Shown piece by piece: positions 59,441 to 64,000 of a stretch of DNA of 64,000 nt; position 1 is the first letter of the stretch, and each line of letters starts with the position of its first letter. The DNA is from an uncultured Holophagaceae bacterium (GTDB lineage: Bacteria > Acidobacteriota > Holophagae > Holophagales > Holophagaceae): NCBI GenBank assembly GCA_903937385.1, contig CAIZZF010000010.1, positions 62,001-126,000 of the forward strand. The letters run 5' to 3'. Both the position numbers and the translations under genes were made by a program. The notes under the pieces were generated by a model. The model was not told the origin of the DNA. It was given only the letters and a program-made list of their open reading frames with translations, and made no database searches.

Positions 59441-60553
59441 CTAGAGACCCTCACACACTGCTTCTATCAGGTTCTGTATATTTTGGCTGCATTTTGGATT
59501 ACCGAACAACTGGTACCTGGAGAGATGTGGAAGATACAGCAGTCGAACTGGCCCGAGCGGACTATCGTACTCGTCCAGATCAGCTTTGTATTGACCCCAC
59601 CCTGTTTCATAGGACCGGCTCGATTTTTCTGAAGCATCCATAGAATTTTGGATGAGGGTTCTCAGTTCCCTCTGCACTTCCCTGCCAAGGCAAACGATGA
59701 TAGTTGGAGACACAATGGGGAGAATGCGACCCCAAAGGGAGCGGCCGAACTCGATGGATTCTTCCTTGCGAGGGAGTGCTGAAACGGTCGGCGATCGGAA
59801 CGGAATAAATTGTGAAATCAAGGACCCTGCCATCAGGTCCTCGAATGGTCCATGGAATTTCAACCCCTGTGCCAAGGCCCGAAATAGCCCCTGAACTTGC
59901 AATTGAAGTGTCGATTGGCCCGGAGGCATACCGTCCCAGCTTTCAACCAAGTGAGAAAGCCCGTTCTCACAACTCGCATCTGGGTGATCAGATGGAATGA
60001 CCTCCCCGCCTGGATTTATCGTTATGAAGGCTATTTTGACTGGGGAATTGAGCACATTTTTGCTTACATTCAAAAATCGCCATCCAAGACCGTAACCGAG
60101 GTCTAGGTAGGTGGCTTCAATCTGGCGCACGCATTCATCAAAAAGAGAGGGGGATGGACTTTCGGCAAGGCCAATTGCTCTCTTGTCACTCCTTTCTTCA
60201 GAACCCAACTCCACTTCCTTCTTGCCTCCGCCAGAATTTACCTGACCGTTCATCACAATAGGTGGCAACTCATAGAATGCCGCATCAGCAAGTGCACAGA
60301 AAACGCTAGAATCCTTTGATTGAAAGCCCCCTGAACGGTACGCCCTCAAAACCATATCAAGCCGTTGTTGAACCAGCTCGTTCTCTCCACCAGGCTGAAA
60401 AATCAGGATCTTCTCACAGTAGTAGCGATGAGCCGATATAAGCGCCTTCTTATTCGTTAAACGGAAGTGATGGAGGTGTGCAAAGGCTTCGTCCGTGAAC
60501 CCAAGGTCGGTAAGTGCTCGAAGCAGTTTCAAGGATTTTTTCGGATCTGCCAT
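59441..60553 (-). CDS. Uracil-DNA glycosylase-like superfamily protein
   Basis: The first ~150 of 370 residues are helical and of unknown role (FTDEAFAHLHHFRL). The C-terminal half looks like the UDG fold. KIAFITINPGGEVIPSDHP matches the water-activating G-x-N-P-G motif. GLFRALAQGLKFHG leads into ISQFIPFRSP and IIVCLGREV. LPHLSRYQLFG occupies the place of the H-P-S loop, with S-R-Y in place of S-x-x. A DNA-base-excision role is possible, but substitutions at the catalytic loops make activity uncertain. It is divergent from the PP2C gene. Confidence 0.65.
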   Translation of the reverse strand: MADPKKSLKLLRALTDLGFTDEAFAHLHHFRLTNKKALISAHRYYCEKILIFQPGGENELVQQRLDMVLRAYRSGGFQSKDSSVFCALADAAFYELPPIVMNGQVNSGGGKKEVELGSEERSDKRAIGLAESPSPSLFDECVRQIEATYLDLGYGLGWRFLNVSKNVLNSPVKIAFITINPGGEVIPSDHPDASCENGLSHLVESWDGMPPGQSTLQLQVQGLFRALAQGLKFHGPFEDLMAGSLISQFIPFRSPTVSALPRKEESIEFGRSLWGRILPIVSPTIIVCLGREVQRELRTLIQNSMDASEKSSRSYETGWGQYKADLDEYDSPLGPVRLLYLPHLSRYQLFGNPKCSQNIQNLIEAVCEGL

Positions 60554-60646
60554 AGTTCAGCCCCCATGCCACACCTTCATCATCCTGATGCTACCCTCTA
60601 GGCCAAACAACTGGATTCATTTCATGACCAGCAATTCATAGCCCTC

Positions 60647-61258
60647 ATGGAAATCTATGGGAACTCAAGAACCCAAGATGGACGCTCCGCGAACGAGGAT
60701 GCCTTTCTGATTGGAAGAGGTGCCATTCCATATGCGGCCCTCTGTGACGGTTCTGGCAATGCAGGGCAAGTGGCGAAGCGTGCACTTAAGATTCTTGATG
60801 GCCTCGCCTCTCAGGCATCCCCTGAAGACTTCCAGCTGTTTCAGACTTGGGCGAATTGGACTCACCTGATGGACTCGGCACTGCTTGGCGGAGCGCAAAG
60901 CACTTTTCTGGCGATGGCGATCATACACGACCGTGTAGTTGGGGTGTGCGCTGGAGACTCTCGGCTCTACCACCTTCCGATGGACGGGGAGATCCAGATC
61001 CTTACCGAGGAGGCCGGAAAGTCTCGATTGGGTAGCGGGGAAGTTGTTCCCTTCCCCATCCACCACCGGATCAATCGGGGGGACATTCTACTTTTGATGT
61101 CCGACGGAGCCTGGACGCCACTCAATCTCCCTAAGCTCCGGAACCTTTGGAGCAGGTCCTTGTCCCTTCATTTCTCCGAGTTCCCAGCCAAGATCCTCAA
61201 TGAAGCTGGGAGGTCTGGCAGGGCAGACGACATGACTGTGGTGGCCCTGAAGGTGTAG
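60647..61258 (+). CDS. PP2C-family serine/threonine phosphatase
   Basis: The 203-residue product has the metal-binding motifs of PP2C: SANEDAFLIG, ALCDGSGNAG (for the usual DGMGG), VCAGDSRLY, LLMSDGAW and the terminal DDMTVVAL. All expected aspartates are present. There is no additional domain, so it is a minimal catalytic unit, and no partner kinase is adjacent. In defence islands such phosphatases often accompany ATPase or kinase partners. It is divergent from the UDG-like gene across 93 bp. Confidence 0.9.
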   Translation: MEIYGNSRTQDGRSANEDAFLIGRGAIPYAALCDGSGNAGQVAKRALKILDGLASQASPEDFQLFQTWANWTHLMDSALLGGAQSTFLAMAIIHDRVVGVCAGDSRLYHLPMDGEIQILTEEAGKSRLGSGEVVPFPIHHRINRGDILLLMSDGAWTPLNLPKLRNLWSRSLSLHFSEFPAKILNEAGRSGRADDMTVVALKV

Positions 61259-61307
61259 TGAACAGGTTTGACAAGGCAATGTGGCAGGGGCCGGTTTTAT
61301 CGAGAGG

Positions 61308-61829
61308 TTAGACCCGACCTGCCTTAGCCACAGCATATTCATCGGCATTGCACACTCTTCCATTGAGCATCTTTGGCCACAGAATCAATTTGGTAGCGCG
61401 AGGGAGCCTGCTCCAAGTAAGTAGTTTAATGTTGGCCTCCTTGTAGTCTCCTTTGGCCCTCATTGCCGCATAGTTCTCATCAATGGTCACTACATGCACT
61501 TGCTCGTATTCGACCACCAACCTAATGAATTCCAGTGGTCTACCCCGTTTGAAGGTTTTGTGGCGAGATACCAACTCGGTCAGAGCCGTCTGAATGCGAA
61601 GAAAATGCTCAAGGCGAAGTTCGGCCTCTGGATTCCGCGCTGCTTTCTCAGACACCATCCCCGTGAACCTGCGAATTCTAGTTTTCATTCGCTCAGCAAT
61701 GATGTGGGTGTACCAACCACGGGCGTGGCTAGAGGTGACCTCCTCTCTTTGTGCGAGCCACATAATTTCTTCATAGACCCTTGTGAGTTCCTTGCGGAGA
61801 GCCGGTGAGATGGGAACCTGTGAAGTCAT
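61308..61829 (-). CDS. Hypothetical helical protein (173 aa)
   Basis: The start at 61829 follows AGGAATTCGA. The product is rich in arginine and helices (KTRIRRFTGMVSEKAARNPEAE) with a final basic segment (RLPRATKLILWPKMLNG). No signal peptide or known motif is visible. It is convergent with the PP2C gene, 49 bp apart. Confidence 0.6.
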   Translation of the reverse strand: MTSQVPISPALRKELTRVYEEIMWLAQREEVTSSHARGWYTHIIAERMKTRIRRFTGMVSEKAARNPEAELRLEHFLRIQTALTELVSRHKTFKRGRPLEFIRLVVEYEQVHVVTIDENYAAMRAKGDYKEANIKLLTWSRLPRATKLILWPKMLNGRVCNADEYAVAKAGRV

Positions 61830-61876
61830 TCGAATTCCTAGCGAATGGAGCTAACCGGCCACGCCTGCACCGAGGT

Positions 61877-62182
61877 TCAAACGAATCCAGCCTCAACAAG
61901 CTCAGTGGTGGAAGAGGTGACGAGGTGTCTTTGACCCGATCCCCCAATAATGCGTGACCAGCTCTCAACAATGAGCTTTGCAGGGACCTTTCGGGACAGG
62001 AAGTAATAAGAGAAGCCCCCATACATCCCATCCACATCAAACCAGGCTGGCTTCTTCTTGGTAGCTCTGAGGCCATCAAGGTGAGGCAGCTCCTTTGGAG
62101 GGGAAACCCGAAACTCAGCTAGCCGCAATTGAATCAGGGAGTGAAACCCCTCCTCAATCTCTCTGAGTTCTGATTCCAACAT
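61877..62182 (-). CDS. Small hypothetical protein (101 aa)
   Basis: GAGG lies nine bases before the ATG at 62182. The 101-residue product (MLESELREIEEGFHSLIQL) has a central glycine/tyrosine-rich segment (FDVDGMYGGFSYYFLSRK). No family is recognised. It belongs to a string of small minus-strand genes between 61.3 and 63.2 kb. Confidence 0.55.
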   Translation of the reverse strand: MLESELREIEEGFHSLIQLRLAEFRVSPPKELPHLDGLRATKKKPAWFDVDGMYGGFSYYFLSRKVPAKLIVESWSRIIGGSGQRHLVTSSTTELVEAGFV

Positions 62183-62215
62183 TGGTGAAACCTCACGGAA
62201 AGGGACGCTGGAGCA

Positions 62216-62584
62216 TTAATAGTAGAACTGTTCCAGAAGCTTGAAGCCACCCCGGATGATCAGTTTCCAAACGAACTCATCGGAACACTTGGCGCCGATG
62301 TTTGTCGAAGTGCGGGTAATGTTCACCCGATAGCCATCGTAAGCAAAATCATCCCGGATCACCGTTTCAATTAGTGAGATGTTCTCTTCGTTCCAATCGG
62401 TCCAATGTTTGTTCTTCGTAGAGAAGCCGAAATGGATTTGACGAGAAGCCTTATCCCAACCAAACATCAGGTTCTCAGCCAAGTCATACCTGTAGGCAGA
62501 TGCTTGCCAAAGCCGTTCGCCTCGACCGTTGTAGAAGGAAACTCTCGAATTTGGAGGCCAAGTGACTAGGTGGACAACTGGCAT
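62216..62584 (-). CDS. Small hypothetical protein (122 aa)
   Basis: The ATG at 62584 has GGGAGG six bases upstream and is preferred over a TTG five codons earlier. The protein (MPVVHLVTWPPNSRVSFYNG) looks beta-rich with many tyrosines and tryptophans (FGWDKASRQIHFGFSTKN, HWTDWNEENISLIE). No family is recognised. Confidence 0.6.
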   Translation of the reverse strand: MPVVHLVTWPPNSRVSFYNGRGERLWQASAYRYDLAENLMFGWDKASRQIHFGFSTKNKHWTDWNEENISLIETVIRDDFAYDGYRVNITRTSTNIGAKCSDEFVWKLIIRGGFKLLEQFYY

Positions 62585-62699
62585 AGGTGGACCTCCCAAA
62601 CCAAAACCTCAGAAGGTCAGATTGCCTGAATTTATGTGACAAGGGCTGTCCAACTGAAGGATGGCATTTGAACTCGCAGGAAGAGTGGGCTCCTACTGT

Positions 62700-62954
62700 C
62701 TACCCGCCACTCTTCACTGCGGGGAAGTGCATCAGAACCGTCTGCCGCACCTTGTAGGCGAACTCCGATCTGTTTTCCGGAGCCAGGTCCCTTTCGACCT
62801 GTCGGAGCAGGTTCGCCATCTGCTCAACCTCATTCAGGAGGCTCCAGGCATCCTCCTGAATTGGGCTGAATGGTTTACCAAGGGTCCAGTGATGCCGGGA
62901 CAGGCTGGCGCGAAGGCGATTCCGAAGTTCATAGAATTGACCCGTGTCGGACAC
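62700..62954 (-). CDS. Small hypothetical protein (84 aa), second of a coupled pair
   Basis: The GTG at 62954 sits directly after the upstream stop (62956-62958), with GGGGAG a few bases before it, so the two genes are translated together. The 84-residue product begins VSDTGQFYELRNRLRASLSR and is helical, with a leucine-rich middle (WSLLNEVEQMANLLRQVERD). A TTG start 15 bases earlier is also possible. No family is recognised. Confidence 0.5.
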   Translation of the reverse strand: MSDTGQFYELRNRLRASLSRHHWTLGKPFSPIQEDAWSLLNEVEQMANLLRQVERDLAPENRSEFAYKVRQTVLMHFPAVKSGG

Positions 62955-62955
62955 T

Positions 62956-63219
62956 TCACTCCCCGGCAAACAAACCCGGAAGCGCCCAGGCGGGATTCTG
63001 AGCCGGGGTGGGCACTCGTTTGGCTAGAAAGTCTTCAATCTCTTCAGTCCATGCCGCAGAGGGGTGATGGATACCTTGCAGGAGGCGAAGGGCCTCCTCA
63101 AGGTCGTTGAGGGTCTGAGTCGTGATTGTCTGGTGAATCGAGGTCGTCAGGCGTCTATTCCGAAGGTAGCTCCGCAGGGCCTGGCGACTCTCCGGGGTGG
63201 TGTGGGCTTGGACTTCCAT
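62956..63219 (-). CDS. Small hypothetical protein (87 aa), first of a coupled pair
   Basis: The ATG at 63219 follows GGAGGTGCTC, an excellent ribosome-binding site. The product (MEVQAHTTPESRQALRSYLR) is helical, with a central segment TLNDLEEALRLLQGIHHPS. The next gene starts as this one stops. Two tiny linked genes of this kind can be toxin-antitoxin pairs, but no known motif supports that here. Confidence 0.55.
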   Translation of the reverse strand: MEVQAHTTPESRQALRSYLRNRRLTTSIHQTITTQTLNDLEEALRLLQGIHHPSAAWTEEIEDFLAKRVPTPAQNPAWALPGLFAGE

Positions 63220-63534
63220 GAGCACCTCCTGGACTATCCAGGATGGCGAATAAATAGCGAATGTCAATCCTGGACCCCAGACATTCCAGAGGGCTCTCCG
63301 CCTACTCCTCCGACCGGAGCGGGGATAGTTGCCTGAGGGTAAACGAAAGGGACATTCGGGACAGGGTGATTACCCACCAATGGTTCAGGGACGGTAAGCC
63401 TTTATATATAATTTAACCTCTTATTCAAACCAGCACCTCATTGAGTATTAGCCATGGAGAGTGCAGGTTTCGTCATAATGGCTAAAAAAGTTTACCGTCA
63501 TCTATTTGCGGCTGATATTAATGGCAGAGGTGCC
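63220..63534. other. AT-rich gap before the recombinase gene
   Basis: No supported gene. The right part is very AT-rich (TTTATATATAATTTAACC near 63,400), which could hold the recombinase promoter. In-frame ATG codons at 63454 and 63478 could extend the recombinase gene into this region. Confidence 0.5.
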
Positions 63535-64000
63535 ATGAAGAAGCCAAAGACCAAGATAAAGTCAATTGAACCAAATCTATATGTTGATGAATATGGAAAT
63601 TACTATGTTCGCTTGTTCCATAATAAAAGGACATGGCAGAAACTGCTAATCAATACTACGCTCAAGTATGCGAGAGACGAAGCTAGGCAATTTATTCTGG
63701 ATAAAAAGAAGGAAGCTCAGGGAATGCCGACATCCAAGAGCATTCCCAGTGTGGTCGAAGCTATCGAATTATGGGAAAAGGCTAAAAAAGGCGAGGTAAC
63801 AGACAACTACATTACCTATACCGTTAAAATACTCAGAAGGGTTCTCACCAAACCATTAGGCCACATCAAGGCAGATAAAATATCCCAATCAATGCTCAGG
63901 AAGGTCGTTAGAGAATACAACCAGGGAACTTATACAAAGGGTGGAACAGTAAGAAACCACAAACCAACAACAAGTAACAATCTTATTCAGTGTATTAAGT
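63535..64000 (+). CDS. Probable tyrosine recombinase/phage integrase (3' partial)
   Basis: The frame is open to the window edge and gives at least 155 residues from the ATG at 63535, which follows GAGGTG; ATGs at 63478 and 63454 in the same frame are alternatives. A short arm-type N-terminal domain with three strands (NLYVDEYGNYYVRLFHNKRTW) leads into a SAM-like core-binding region. There, ITYTVKILRRVLTKPLGHI and ADKISQSMLRKVVREYNQ are typical of integrases. The catalytic domain is beyond the window, so the call rests on the N-terminal half. It is read outward, and the attachment site would normally be near this end. Confidence 0.65.
   Translation, partial: MKKPKTKIKSIEPNLYVDEYGNYYVRLFHNKRTWQKLLINTTLKYARDEARQFILDKKKEAQGMPTSKSIPSVVEAIELWEKAKKGEVTDNYITYTVKILRRVLTKPLGHIKADKISQSMLRKVVREYNQGTYTKGGTVRNHKPTTSNNLIQCIK

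Larger units (their letters stand above)
31960..64000. mobile_element. Genomic island (right end outside the window)
   Basis: From just upstream of sppA to the window edge the DNA is clearly less GC-rich. Genes are mostly unknown or defence-related, and shadow reading frames, abundant on the left, become short. The interval holds a serine recombinase, two reverse transcriptases, a complete type I restriction system and, at the far right, the start of a probable tyrosine recombinase. No direct-repeat boundary or tRNA was found at the left end, so the integration site is unknown. The island may be composite. Confidence 0.75.

Noticed and set aside
1-64000. CRISPR arrays, rRNA or tRNA genes
   Set aside because: No regular spaced repeats, rRNA segments or foldable tRNA sequences were noticed by eye in the window; a tRNA search program would settle it.

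Overview
The window is about 32 kb of GC-rich bacterial chromosome (1 to ~31,950) followed by about 32 kb of visibly more AT-rich accessory DNA (~31,950 to the right edge). The left half suggests a Gram-negative heterotroph with an outer envelope: many signal peptides and lipoproteins, an SppA protease, a family 9 glycosyltransferase and Bat-type von Willebrand proteins. Gene content and very high GC resemble Acidobacteriota of the Holophaga/Geothrix group. This is an inference from overall character; there is no rRNA or other marker here to prove it.

Left half, in order: the end of a Bat operon (two VWA proteins, the second fused to a TPR/proline-rich tail); a secreted thioredoxin-fold protein; a hotdog thioesterase; a GAF protein divergent from cysS; a small membrane protein; a GT9 glycosyltransferase; a membrane beta-helix acyltransferase whose 3' end is duplicated just downstream; an exported protein, rnr and ruvC; a small ORF behind a CRP/FNR-like site; a group of large exported proteins (Ig-domain metalloprotease lipoprotein, HEAT protein, unknown exported protein, papain-like protease); malic enzyme and a YyaL-type protein; ffh; a TPR protein; rpsP-khpA-rimM; a DUF4442 protein; and sppA. 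Hairpin-forming intergenic repeats of several families lie between these genes.

Right half: a genomic island. It begins just upstream of sppA and reaches the first 155 codons of a probable tyrosine recombinase at the right edge. Near its left end a tandem AAA+ ATPase and an unknown partner are divergent from a sigma-70-type factor. A set of exported cargo proteins follows (WG-repeat and others). Then comes a co-directional minus-strand array read as hsdM-hsdS-reverse transcriptase-hsdR-tcmP-DUF5131-TIR/deoxyribosyltransferase-like protein-serine recombinase. This is a type I restriction-modification operon with a reverse transcriptase inserted in it, plus two further probable defence modules. 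A second, unrelated reverse transcriptase of group II intron type lies at 52,989-54,503. It is preceded by ~600 bp of non-coding DNA rich in potential RNA structure. The last 10 kb carries a Sel1 protein, a Rossmann-like unknown, a uracil-DNA-glycosylase-like protein, a PP2C phosphatase and several small unknown genes.

The strongest candidates for undescribed biology are the RT embedded in the hsd operon, the second RT with its structured leader, and the AAA+/partner/sigma locus. All functional statements about them are inferences from motifs and gene order.
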